A stretch of DNA of 64,000 nucleotides from Paenibacillus sp. Root52 (GTDB lineage: Bacteria > Bacillota > Bacilli > Paenibacillales > Paenibacillaceae): positions 923,602 through 987,601 of the forward strand of contig NZ_LMFO01000001.1 in the NCBI RefSeq assembly GCF_001426865.1, in the 5' to 3' direction. The notes under the pieces are model-generated. The model had not been told where the DNA came from and did not search any database. It saw only the letters and a list, made by a program, of their open reading frames with translations. Position 1 is the first letter of the stretch. Every line of letters starts with the position of its first letter. Both the position numbers and the translations under genes were made by a program. Below are positions 51,501 through 61,264 of this stretch, in pieces.

Positions 51501-53755
51501 GTTTTCCAATCTCCCCCAGCTCCTGTGAAACTGAGTATCTCTTCAAAAGCAAAATCACGATCTTCTGTTGCAATGTATACTTTACCAAAATCGATGTTAT
51601 TCTCTAGATCGAACCAATGCTTGAAGGATAGAATAGCCCCTTCTGGACTTTCGGTCAGATCAATAGGCGGTGCGAGCAAATAAGCATTACTGTTCGCTGC
51701 ATAAGTACCTTCCAAATTGGTTGCGATCAGCTTATCACCCGAGTATGCCTGTTTGGGACCACTGGTTGGTGCCCCCCATGCCCACGTATTTCCAGGCCCT
51801 CCGGAAGTGAATCCGAGATCATTTTCCTCAAAATCCTGAATATATCCGGGTTGAACGCCATTTGACACAGCGACGTCATACACTTTACTGTCAAAACCGT
51901 TGTTGCCATAATCGTTAACTCGAATATAATATTCTAGCCCAGGTGACTCCACTAAAAATGAAGGTATCGTTGCGGAATATGTGCCGTCCTTACTATCTCC
52001 AGTAATTCGTTGCATCGGCAAATACACATAGGTGTCAGTTCCCTTCGTTCTAGCAAAAGCCTCAACCGACAGCACAGCCACATTATCTGTAACGTGCGCG
52101 GTAAGTGGAACGTCGATTCCTGAGAAAGCTGAGTTGACAGGCGTATGCTCTAATACAGGCTCTTCCAGATCATCTCCAGCAGTAACGACTCTGCCAGAGA
52201 CTGTACCGATGCCTTCAACCACAGAACCTACTGCATCCAAAGCATTAATAATTCCGTGTCCATACCCGTTATTAGGTGAGGTTGGGTATCGTTGATCTGT
52301 TGCGGGTGTCGCCGTATCCATAATAATCTGCTCAAGCTGATCTACGTTTAGGGAATGATTGGCTTGGAGCAGCAGAGCTGCGAGTGCTGTCGTGTGTGGC
52401 CCAGCCATGGACGTACCGTCCCAGCCTCCCTCATATCCCCCGCCAGGAATGGCGGAACGAATGTTAACACCGGGTGCAGCAACATCCGGTTTAATCTCAT
52501 CATATGGAGATGGACCTAGAAGGGAGAACGAGCCCAGATTACCGTTGATATCTGTTGCCCCTGTCGCAAAGCTCTCTGGATAGTTGGCTGGGTTCGCGAC
52601 CGAACCAGGACCACCCGGATTCGTTAAGGTGACGTTACCTGCAGAGAACTCAGGGAAAATCTGAGCGTCACGCCAAGCTTGTACCATTGGACGGAACCAC
52701 TCGTCTAGTCCTGGTCCGCCGCCCCATGAGTTGTTCACTACGTCCGGCGCAAGCTCCGGATGAAGATTACCTTCAGCATCGACTGGTGCAAGCAACCACT
52801 GTCCGCCGTCTAATATGATGGCATCCGTTGTGCTGGGATTGAAAATACGAACGCCAATCCATTTGGCACCGGGAGCAACACCAATCTGATTGGAGCCATC
52901 TGCTTCCGCACCGACCATCGTACCCATCGTGTGGGTTCCATGACCGTCGCCATCGGCAGGAAGGGATGCACGGCTGTGCGGGTCATACCAGCTAAGCTCA
53001 GGGTTCACAATATTACCTGAAGCATCAATACCTCTCCACTGGTTGCGTAGCGCTGGATGGGTGTAATCAACGCCGCTATCTAAGTTCGCAACAACTATAC
53101 CTGTCCCGTCGATCCCCTTTTCCCAGACTGCTGGTGCATTGATATAATCGATATTCCATTCGACATTTTCGGTTGCTGCGGTGGCTTTCGCTGCTTCATC
53201 TGCTTGCTCTTTGTTGATTTCTACTTTCTGGAGGAAACGCTCCTCGTTCGGAAGGATTTTATCCACTTCTGAATGAAGGGCAATCTGCTCCATGACGTCC
53301 TTTGTGCTCGTGACTACAAGGGAGTTAACGATAAAATAGCTTTTGTATTCTTTTACTTTACCTAGCTCAAGCTCTTCTTCTAGTAAACGTTCCAGATTAT
53401 ATTGTGTGCGTGAAGCGGTCTCCCGCAAAGAACCTACTACAGAAGTTCGAACCGATAGCTTCGTCGCCGAAGCGGTCATCTTCTGAATTGTGGCCTGCTC
53501 CATGGCCTGTTGAGAGACTTTTGTCGTATCAACCTGCTCTTTCATTTTGACTAAATAAGTAACATAATCCTTGCTCTCAAACTGTGTGTTCAGCTTCGCA
53601 TTAACTTTGGACGTCGTAACCTTAGCTGCGCCAGACTTCATGTCAATCTTCTGTGATGAGGTGTTGTCAGCCGAAACCGGTTGAACAATCGATAGTGCAA
53701 GGAGAAGCGATAACCCTAATGAGAGGGGCTTACGTAACCGTTTTGCTTTTATCAA
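48572..53755 (-). CDS. Extracellular S8 serine protease, bacillopeptidase F-like, multidomain
   Basis: 1727 residues, exported. Order: signal peptide (1-29, cut near PVSA-DN), I9-type propeptide (about 60-180), and a subtilisin domain with Asp226 in LDSGVD, His272 in DGHGTH, Asn374 in SAGNV and Ser449 in GTSMAGP. Then come two immune-inhibitor-A/MAM-like jelly-roll domains (each ending KxGWYIDDF) separated by a fibronectin III domain, two carboxypeptidase-regulatory-like domains (YTLKAEAYGYYPR, YTLSVVATDYYSK), another jelly-roll-like region and three Ig-like repeats. An acidic Pro/Glu tail ends in ENDAEPTT. There is no LPXTG or SLH anchor, so it should be released unless the tail holds it. 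The start is TTG after GGGAGTGG. Bacillopeptidase F of B. subtilis is similar but somewhat shorter. Confidence 0.93.
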   Translation of the reverse strand: MIKAKRLRKPLSLGLSLLLALSIVQPVSADNTSSQKIDMKSGAAKVTTSKVNAKLNTQFESKDYVTYLVKMKEQVDTTKVSQQAMEQATIQKMTASATKLSVRTSVVGSLRETASRTQYNLERLLEEELELGKVKEYKSYFIVNSLVVTSTKDVMEQIALHSEVDKILPNEERFLQKVEINKEQADEAAKATAATENVEWNIDYINAPAVWEKGIDGTGIVVANLDSGVDYTHPALRNQWRGIDASGNIVNPELSWYDPHSRASLPADGDGHGTHTMGTMVGAEADGSNQIGVAPGAKWIGVRIFNPSTTDAIILDGGQWLLAPVDAEGNLHPELAPDVVNNSWGGGPGLDEWFRPMVQAWRDAQIFPEFSAGNVTLTNPGGPGSVANPANYPESFATGATDINGNLGSFSLLGPSPYDEIKPDVAAPGVNIRSAIPGGGYEGGWDGTSMAGPHTTALAALLLQANHSLNVDQLEQIIMDTATPATDQRYPTSPNNGYGHGIINALDAVGSVVEGIGTVSGRVVTAGDDLEEPVLEHTPVNSAFSGIDVPLTAHVTDNVAVLSVEAFARTKGTDTYVYLPMQRITGDSKDGTYSATIPSFLVESPGLEYYIRVNDYGNNGFDSKVYDVAVSNGVQPGYIQDFEENDLGFTSGGPGNTWAWGAPTSGPKQAYSGDKLIATNLEGTYAANSNAYLLAPPIDLTESPEGAILSFKHWFDLENNIDFGKVYIATEDRDFAFEEILSFTGAGGDWKTQFVDLREYAGQQVFIKFNLTSDNSIQKAGWYIDDFSVQAPDDVAPAAPSALSAAKDILGNVTLSWTGPEDEDLKSYVVYRSSSSGEDYEAIGDTTATTFIDTATVSDTTYYYTVAALDYSGNESEKSNEASVTVEVPEDIYTDSFDGDSDNGWTHAGTKDEWERGVPVNGPASAVSATNVWATDLDSTYENGSNYSLVSPVVDLTELPEATLTFNHWYEIEGGYDYGYVEATTDGGATWSELGKFSHNTIGKQWTPVFYDLKALTGHEAQFRFRLTSDNSVVKQGWYIDDFRILGVATATVTTDHAVVLSGDKPKPVYDNPWYKITRTDKYEFNKTKQEAPKQEQPQDGSVSPLSLPASATVTVLETGRSVKTDSATGRYSFTHVAGEYTLKAEAYGYYPRTERVTITDGGGAKANFNLEAIPHGEIQGIVTDERSGKPIAGATVLVLEDAQVGAIRTGTDGSFVLEVLEGTYTLSVVATDYYSKKVNVTVPGNGSVQSNVTLKPFIGFPGEIAYDDGTAENARAFVAANNAWAVRMTPDLATAQLTGASFRFWNTEWPQPGGTAFQYAVYDASGAAGAPGRLLAGPFDGTALRNDQWTTVEFPESVVVEGDFYIVYVQTTEGTQAPGLATDETGVNAGRSWQRVNGNWTTAPAEEGNYMIRAIVKYPVNAPVITTSVKGTYTNKTKITVNGTSPASGAEARIYNGGKAVGTAQVANGKFTHEVNLQPGVNALTAEVIVNGKATDRSLPVVVILDKTAPVLNILTPEEGSRTNAEVVHVTGNVVEAFLDTVTVNGQKVVVGQDRSFSHRVLVNEGKNTITITAKDLAGNITTITRIVQVETELPEITNITPAEDVRITSGESVTVSFESAPNLQASFRIELPLDLQARAGIPLTESSPGHYTGTYTTPESLVLDGGVIVIKVRDAAGNETEIEAAGRLHVSAPNAVESPSEIPDTPAAEDVDSPTDVENDAEPTT

Positions 53756-54476
53756 ACTTTTCCACTCCCTTTACCCGGTTTTTGGAATCTAGCGAAGTAC
53801 GTAGCTCATCGCCGTGTCATGAAACGGTACAACAGTTTGAAAAATCTCCACAACTGATATATTACGAAGCTTATTGGACTACGCTAAGCCTCACCTCCCT
53901 AACAGGCAACTTCTATAGTGATTAGAATGAATTTGTTTTATATAGGATTGATAGAATAGATCGAATGAAGTAGGGGTACTCTGTTGGGATAGCCATTGCA
54001 ATAGATTGATCATGAGTGAGTTAACATTGGAAGTGGGATAACGTAGATCATCGATGTGAGCGAACGTTTGTAAGTTCTATGTCGGAGGGTGATCACAAGC
54101 GTTAGTAGAAGTATGCATCGTGTCTGAGGCGTTGAATGTATATCGTCAACATGCTAAATGAAACCTAGTAGAAAAACATCTTGAATTTCATATAAATTAC
54201 AATTTATATTTATATTGGATTTTTATGATTTAGTATAGAGTCGTATTATGAGATAATCAAGCATATTTATTGAAAAATATAGAAATTAAGCCTTTATAAG
54301 TATTTATCATGTCTACCAACGCTGAAATACTCTACGTTATTTCGTCATTATGAAAGTTCTATTAATTAGATAGTTCAATCGATGCTAACTCACAATGTCA
54401 ATTCGCGCCAAATGCGCTTATCCTTGTTTGTATGACATATTCCTACAGCGCTGAATGGACTAAAACACATCAAAAA
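53756..54476. other. Long intergenic region upstream of protease gene
   Basis: About 720 AT-rich bases without a convincing gene on either strand. It must hold the protease promoter. A ribosome-site-like GGGAGGTGAGG lies on the minus strand near 53895, far from the gene start, so a short leader is conceivable but not supported. I found no strong repeat or palindrome. Confidence 0.4.
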
Positions 54477-54501
54477 ACCAATGCGATTCATTCGCACTGG
54501 T
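54472..54501 (-). terminator. Terminator of alpha-L-fucosidase gene
   Basis: ACCAGTGCGA, loop, TCGCATTGGT (one mismatch), then TTTTTG on the minus strand. Confidence 0.8.
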
Positions 54502-54557
54502 CTCTGAGTCTCTCTATTCCCTCACATCATGCATGTAACGATATCGTGATCTGACTA

Positions 54558-56024
54558 TCAATCCAATTCAATCCGAAAGACGACAGGCAATTCGCTTTGT
54601 ACATTGGTCGTAGTAATCGTTAGAGCATCCCCCGTTCTTACCCACTCAGGTTGTTCATCAAATCCAAGAACTTCAATTCCCTTGATGATTCCTTCAAAAT
54701 AAGGTGATTTTTCCTTCAAGGATTGAATATGAACTACACCATTTTCCGGATAGACCAGAACGGATGCATAGAGATAATGATCTCTTACCGTAAATCGGAT
54801 ATCTTCACTGGTAAACAGTTTGGTCTGCCCATCCGTAAATTGTCCTTCCTTTATTTCCGTTGGCCCTTCTCCAAACTTGCGCCAGTACGTGGTATCATAG
54901 ATCGCTTTACCGTTTACCTCCAGCCATTTACCGATCGATAGCAGCAGATTTCGATCCTCATCTGGTATAGTACCATCGGCACGAGGCCCCACATTCAGCA
55001 GAAGACTTCCATTCTTACTCACGATATCGACAAAATCTCTTATAATCTCTCCTGCCGTTTTATACACATTACCTTCTGTGTAACACCAGGAATTTTTGGC
55101 GACAGCTGTATCTGTTTGCCAGAAGTAAGGTTTAAGCTCAGCAAATTGCCCCCTCTCCACGTCTGGAACCGCAGAGCCAAACATCAAGGCATCATGCTTA
55201 TAATTAATTGCAACAGGTGTACCCCACTCTTCCCCTTTGTTGTAATAGTAGGCACAGAATTTTTTCAAATAAGGCTTGAACGCGGCGTTCTGAATCCACC
55301 AGTCAAAATAAAATACACGTGGCTGATATTGATCAACCAATTCACAGCATCGGATCAACCAGTCCTCTAGAAACGCTTGGCTCGGCGGACAATCATATAG
55401 GTCGAAATGATCCTTAGGTTCAGGCATAGCAGGCCAGTAGAAGTCTCCCTGCTCTAACGGCTCGTGCACATCCGATTCAAATTCTTTGCCATGGGACATG
55501 AAGAACCAATGCTCCGCGCGATGTGATGACACACATAATGTGAGCCCTTGCTTCTCATAAGCCTCTTTCATCTCTGCCAGCAGATCACGTTTGGGTCCCA
55601 TTTCATATGTGTTATAGTGAGAGATGGAGCTTCGATACATTTGAAAACCATCATGGTGCTCCGCTACAGGCATCACGTATCTTGCGCCAGATTGCTTGAA
55701 CAGTGTAGCCCATTCATCTGCATCAAACTTCTCTGCCTGAAACATGGGGATGAAGTCTTTGTATCCAAAATCTTTATGAGGACCGTATACCTCTAGATGA
55801 TGATCATAGGCTTTGGAGCCTTGAATATACATATTTCGCGAATACCATTCGCTATCATAAGCAGGTACGGAGTATAGCCCCCAGTGAATGAATATGCCAA
55901 ACTTCGCGTTCTGGTACCAATCAGGTACTTTAAATTGACGAAGCGAGCTCCAGTTATCCTGGTACTTTCCATTCGCAATCGTTGTATCAATGTGTTTCAA
56001 ATATTCGTTTTTGTCTAATTTCAT
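54558..56024 (-). CDS. GH29 alpha-L-fucosidase
   Basis: 488 residues of the GH29 barrel: KFGIFIHWGLYSVPAYDSEWY near residue 35, GARYVMPVAEHHDGFQMYRS, VFYFDWWIQ (likely nucleophile Asp) and LLLNVGPRADGTIPDEDRNLLLSIGKWLEVNG. It lacks a signal peptide, so fucosides are probably hydrolysed inside the cell. The ATG at MKLDKNEY follows a GAGGG site; an in-frame start further upstream is less convincing. Divergent AraC regulator 120 bases away is the likely activator. Confidence 0.93.
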   Translation of the reverse strand: MKLDKNEYLKHIDTTIANGKYQDNWSSLRQFKVPDWYQNAKFGIFIHWGLYSVPAYDSEWYSRNMYIQGSKAYDHHLEVYGPHKDFGYKDFIPMFQAEKFDADEWATLFKQSGARYVMPVAEHHDGFQMYRSSISHYNTYEMGPKRDLLAEMKEAYEKQGLTLCVSSHRAEHWFFMSHGKEFESDVHEPLEQGDFYWPAMPEPKDHFDLYDCPPSQAFLEDWLIRCCELVDQYQPRVFYFDWWIQNAAFKPYLKKFCAYYYNKGEEWGTPVAINYKHDALMFGSAVPDVERGQFAELKPYFWQTDTAVAKNSWCYTEGNVYKTAGEIIRDFVDIVSKNGSLLLNVGPRADGTIPDEDRNLLLSIGKWLEVNGKAIYDTTYWRKFGEGPTEIKEGQFTDGQTKLFTSEDIRFTVRDHYLYASVLVYPENGVVHIQSLKEKSPYFEGIIKGIEVLGFDEQPEWVRTGDALTITTTNVQSELPVVFRIELD

Positions 56025-56144
56025 GTCGCCCTCATCCCTTCTACTAATGGGTTGCACTTGTATTGTAGTGGCTTCTGACGGGAATAGACATGTAGATCAC
56101 TAACCTATAGATGGACAATACTAACATGGTCGGGAGATGAAGGT

Positions 56145-56978
56145 ATGAACCAACATACATTGCTTACCCACTACTTATCCAACCTTGAAGTTGAGTTATA
56201 CATGGGCGATTACAATCGCTGCGGATCGGATTGGCGGGATTTGGACTATACGCCTGATTACAGCAAATTTTATTGGATCTGTGAGGGGGAAGGATGGCTC
56301 AAAATTGGAGAACAGGAATACTATCCTGTGCCAGGTCAGCTCGTTTTGATGCCTGAGGGAGTAACACAGTCCTACTCTTCCATAAGTGATCAACCTTTTC
56401 TCAAATACTGGTGTCATTTCAGCGCGAAGGTTGGAGGCATCAACCTATTTCAGATTGTGAAGTTCCCTCACTTCTGTACGATCGATCAGCCTGAACAGAT
56501 CAATACAATCTTCCGCGATATTCTTATGTATCTGAAATCAGGTGAAGTCTATGGGCATATGATGGCCAAAAGTAAACTGATGGAGCTCATATCACAATAT
56601 GTGATGCGAATGGATATTGAACAGATTGCTTATCTGAATGTGCCTGCCATAGAGAAAATCACGGCTGTATTAGCTTACATTGATTCGCATATTGAAGAGA
56701 ATATTTCTGTTCAGGAGCTGGCACAGCTCGCATACATGCATCCTAATTACTTTATTCGATTCTTCAAACAGCAGATTGGTGTCCCGCCTATCCACTATAT
56801 TACGGGCAAAAAAATTGATAAAGCGAAGGAGCTATTAAGCTGCACACCAAGTACAGTCACCATCATTGCTGAGCATCTTGGCTTCAGTGATCTGTATTAT
56901 TTCTCTAGGCAGTTCAAAAAGCACACCGGACTAACACCGACGGAGTACCGTAAATTAAAGACGGGCGTTGCCTTGTAA
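56145..56978 (+). CDS. AraC family regulator, likely activator of the fucosidase gene
   Basis: 277 residues: a cupin-like sugar-sensing N-terminus (YWICEGEGWLKIGEQEYYPVPGQLVLMPEGV) and C-terminal AraC/XylS HTH pair (ISVQELAQLAYMHPNYFIRFFKQQIGVPP, IAEHLGFSDLYYFSRQFKKHTGLTPTEYRK). This architecture is typical of carbohydrate regulators. It is divergent from the GH29 gene. GGAGATG lies upstream of the ATG. Confidence 0.93.
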   Translation: MNQHTLLTHYLSNLEVELYMGDYNRCGSDWRDLDYTPDYSKFYWICEGEGWLKIGEQEYYPVPGQLVLMPEGVTQSYSSISDQPFLKYWCHFSAKVGGINLFQIVKFPHFCTIDQPEQINTIFRDILMYLKSGEVYGHMMAKSKLMELISQYVMRMDIEQIAYLNVPAIEKITAVLAYIDSHIEENISVQELAQLAYMHPNYFIRFFKQQIGVPPIHYITGKKIDKAKELLSCTPSTVTIIAEHLGFSDLYYFSRQFKKHTGLTPTEYRKLKTGVAL

Positions 56979-57090
56979 GCGTTTAATAAAATAAAAATAG
57001 ACGTGGTATGTATCCAATGCTAACTCGTGTTTATATTCCTTCTTTGTACGAGTGCTACAGTTTGGCCCAAACTAATTAAGTTTCCTCAAA

Positions 57091-57130
57091 ATAAATATAG
57101 CTCAGTACGCCATTACTAGCGACTGAGCTA
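57091..57130 (-). terminator. Probable terminator of pentapeptide-repeat gene
   Basis: TAGCTCAGT...ACTGAGCTA, nine-base perfect arms with extra inner pairs, tail TATTTATTTT on the minus strand. Confidence 0.6.
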
Positions 57131-57150
57131 CTCCTTATCCATTGGGCTTT

Positions 57151-57756
57151 CTAGTCAACCTTAGCCCCGTATGAGCGCATAAACAGAACCGCTTGCTCTC
57201 TGTCCATCCGTGCACCTTTTACATCCATGGATTTCAGATCAATTCCTTCTAGATTAGCACCTCGAAGGTCGGCTCCTACAAGCTTGGTTCGGGTTAATGT
57301 CGCTCTGGACATATCGCAATCTCTCAGATCAGCTTTCCCCAAGTCGGTATCCGTGAGATCCGCTTCATAGAAACGAATGCCTCTTAGATCCTGCTTCCCC
57401 AGCTTAGCATGCCTTAGATTCGTATACGACCAATCTCCTTTAAGCATACTAACACCATCGATCTGCGCTCCGGAGAAGTCAGAGCCTGTCATCTTGCAAG
57501 AAGTGAATTTGGAGACAAATAGATTCGCTCCACTAAACTTACAATTCTCAAAGGCAGATTCGGTATGAAATGAACCATTCAGTGTCGCACCTCGAAAGTC
57601 GCATTCAATAAAACGACAATGACTTGTCTCAATTTCTTCCATTTCTGCGTTCATAAATGTACATCTTATAAACACACAGCTTATGAGCTCTCCGTAACGT
57701 AAATCGCGTCCATCAAATTGCACTTCATCATATTCCTGATCCTTGTATTGATACAC
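57151..57756 (-). CDS. Pentapeptide-repeat protein, Qnr-like
   Basis: About 201 residues, almost entirely A(D/N)LxX-type pentapeptides (ADLTDTDLGKADLRDCDMSR, LVGADLRGANLEGIDLKS). The ending DREQAVLFMRSYGA recalls the C-terminal dimerisation helix of Qnr proteins. I choose the GTG preceded by AGGGGGA; a GTG twelve codons upstream keeps the frame open but has no site. Third pentapeptide-repeat gene of the window. Possible gyrase-protecting DNA mimic; unproven. Confidence 0.75.
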   Translation of the reverse strand: MYQYKDQEYDEVQFDGRDLRYGELISCVFIRCTFMNAEMEEIETSHCRFIECDFRGATLNGSFHTESAFENCKFSGANLFVSKFTSCKMTGSDFSGAQIDGVSMLKGDWSYTNLRHAKLGKQDLRGIRFYEADLTDTDLGKADLRDCDMSRATLTRTKLVGADLRGANLEGIDLKSMDVKGARMDREQAVLFMRSYGAKVD

Positions 57757-57868
57757 GGTATCCCCCTGCAATCTATCATATTTCAGTAACACTTGAACTT
57801 TTCAACTATACCATACCCCTGTCAAGTCCCCGCCGAAATACAGATGAATGTCAAGGTTCTTTTTTTAT

Positions 57869-58162
57869 TTACTTCCAATCTCTCTTACGAAGATACGATT
57901 CGAATACAAAGGTTCCAAAAGGTAAAAATCCAGCAAGCACACCCATGAACCAGCGCACTGGCTTCCATTTATGTACGATCGCAATATGCACTAGCGCAAT
58001 GAGATACAGCGGAAAGAGAATTCCATGAATCATGCCCACCACAGCTACAGCTGAGGATATGTCTGCAAAATACTTCAATGGCATTGCAACTAAAAGCAAT
58101 AATAAGAAGGAAATCCCTTCCCAAATGCCTGCGATTCTAAAACGGCCGGTAATGGTCTTCAT
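57869..58162 (-). CDS. DUF3817 membrane protein
   Basis: About 97 residues with the DUF3817 pattern: FRIAGIWEGISFLLLLLVAMPLKYF, VVGMIHGILFPLYLIALVHIAI and WFMGVLAGFLPFGTFVFESYLRKRDW, giving three helices. Function unknown; relatives resemble the YdzA/integral-membrane family. AAAGGTGAG lies upstream of the ATG. Single gene. Confidence 0.83.
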   Translation of the reverse strand: MKTITGRFRIAGIWEGISFLLLLLVAMPLKYFADISSAVAVVGMIHGILFPLYLIALVHIAIVHKWKPVRWFMGVLAGFLPFGTFVFESYLRKRDWK

Positions 58163-58332
58163 AACATCCAATCTCACCTTTCTTTTGTTTACAGTTTGTG
58201 AAATATGTAACTTGTAACATCGCACGCTTACTTGAGCATCACTGTTTACCCATCCCCATACAGTTGAAACTCCTGTTCAGTATAACGCATGTCTTCAATA
58301 ATGAATTACTTCAAATTTGAATAATTAAAGAA

Positions 58333-58367
58333 CAAAAAGAACACCTGATTGGAATAATCAGATGTTC
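58333..58367 (-). terminator. Terminator of lacI-type gene
   Basis: GAACATCTGATT, loop, AATCAGGTGTTC (one mismatch), then TTTTTGTTC on the minus strand. Confidence 0.8.
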
Positions 58368-58374
58368 AGACTAA

Positions 58375-59343
58375 TTATGTAGTCTCACGTTCAATTAATC
58401 GATATGTGAGTGGCTCAGGCTCCACCTTCTGTCTGCCGAGCACAGCCCATAATTGATGAAATGCCTGGGTTGCCTGTTCCGCAATCGGATTATGTATCGT
58501 CGTGATTCCGAGTACACGAGCCAGTTCTACATCATCGAAACCAACGATTGCGAGTTGATCCGGTACGCTAATATGTAGTTTGCGCGCTTCACTTAAAATG
58601 CCGATTGCTGCATAATCATTGGAGCATAATACAGCTTGCGGAAGTTCGGGTGCTTTTGCCATTTTGCGCATCGCTTCTTCCCCATCTGACGAAGTAAATA
58701 CCCAGTATTGATAAGCCTCCTTCAACACAGGTAACCCTTTACTTGCCATGAATGTCTCATAAGCCGCTCTGCGACTTTGCGTATTTATGCTATCTGCCCG
58801 ACCGAATACGTTGGCGATTCGCGTGTACCCTTTGGATACCAGATGCTCTAATGCAAGAATATACCCCTCAGCCTGATCCATTGCGACTGACGGAATCTCG
58901 TTATTCCCCATGCGTTGCCATGAAACGATAGGGCCATATTCAAGATAAGCTTTCAACTTCTCAGGATCGTTCACACATGCGATGATCGCTAACCCATCCA
59001 CACGTTTACTCCGCAGATCTTCAAAAGCCTTTAATTCAATATCTTTATCTCCACGCGTTGTATAAATCAGCGTTTGAAATCCAAAGTCCATCGCTGTATC
59101 AATAAATTGATTCATAAAAGATAAAATAATGGCATTTGATGTGGATGTGACGATGCCGATTTGCTTCGTTTGCCCTGTTGATAGCGAAATGGCATTTCGA
59201 TTAGGAATATAATTTAATTGCTTCATAATCTCAGTTATTTTCTGCCTCGCTTCGTCACTAACGTGACGTGAGTTGTTGATCACTCGTGAAACGGTTGCCT
59301 TCGAATAACCAGATCGCTTCATAATTTCATCGAACTTGGACAT
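58375..59343 (-). CDS. LacI family regulator, likely repressor of the 6-phospho-beta-glucosidase gene
   Basis: 322 residues. The HTH YSKATVSRVINNSRHVSDEARQKI is followed by hinge helix LNYIPNRNAISLSTG and the sugar-binding domain (IGIVTSTSNAI, VVGFDDVELARVLGITTIHNP-like end). Divergent from the GH1 gene, with a candidate operator in between. Probable effector: the phosphorylated beta-glucoside. Confidence 0.92.
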   Translation of the reverse strand: MSKFDEIMKRSGYSKATVSRVINNSRHVSDEARQKITEIMKQLNYIPNRNAISLSTGQTKQIGIVTSTSNAIILSFMNQFIDTAMDFGFQTLIYTTRGDKDIELKAFEDLRSKRVDGLAIIACVNDPEKLKAYLEYGPIVSWQRMGNNEIPSVAMDQAEGYILALEHLVSKGYTRIANVFGRADSINTQSRRAAYETFMASKGLPVLKEAYQYWVFTSSDGEEAMRKMAKAPELPQAVLCSNDYAAIGILSEARKLHISVPDQLAIVGFDDVELARVLGITTIHNPIAEQATQAFHQLWAVLGRQKVEPEPLTYRLIERETT

Positions 59344-59465
59344 CTGAACTCCTTTTCTTCCCGCTCATCATGTTGCAGAATGTTCGCCTAAGGAATTGGG
59401 ATTAATAATATCACTGATGCTATATATAGTATGCCTCAACAAAAGGTCAAAAGTAAAACTTGACG

Positions 59466-59479
59466 TGTAACCCGTTACA
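59466..59479. promoter_or_regulatory. Candidate LacI-family operator
   Basis: TGTAACCCGTTACA: TGTAAC and GTTACA arms around CC, overlapping a TTGACG -35-like element of the GH1 promoter. LacI-family sites have this pattern. Confidence 0.7.
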
Positions 59480-59580
59480 ACGTTTAAGCTTTTTTTATCA
59501 GCCTGTTGCTTGATTTCATTTCAAGTGCTTCAGGCAATAATCACTTTTTATTCGTTTAACCAATTTGACTACTGGAGTGA

Positions 59581-61011
<1,431 letters not shown>

Positions 61012-61085
61012 TTAATGTACACTACATCGCTGGACGATTGTTGATTCAGCGTATAGAAGTGCATGAATTTTCAAGAAATTGTATT

Positions 61086-61135
61086 AAAGCGCAAGCTTCG
61101 CGGTGAAATCAACCCCGTTGCTTGCGCTTTTCTTT
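61086..61135 (+). terminator. Terminator of 6-phospho-beta-glucosidase gene
   Basis: AAAGCGCAAGC and GCTTGCGCTTT, eleven-base perfect arms with a long loop, tail TTCTTTATC. Confidence 0.85.
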
Positions 61136-61264
61136 ATCTGTCAACCTTACGTTTGCTATAGTTGAACTACAGCTACCTAACATATTGAACACACTGAAGC
61201 TGATCTATCGTTTCTGTCATCAATCACCTGTTATTGCACTAAATTTATATGGTTTGGATCAGGA

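Noticed and set aside
53756-54476. Hidden genes in the 720-base gap upstream of the protease
   Set aside because: All frames are short, AT-rich and without ribosome sites at suitable starts.
59490-59560. A ribonucleic antiterminator/terminator leader before the GH1 gene
   Set aside because: The hairpin GCCTG...CAGGC has internal mismatches, and a LacI gene and operator already explain the regulation.
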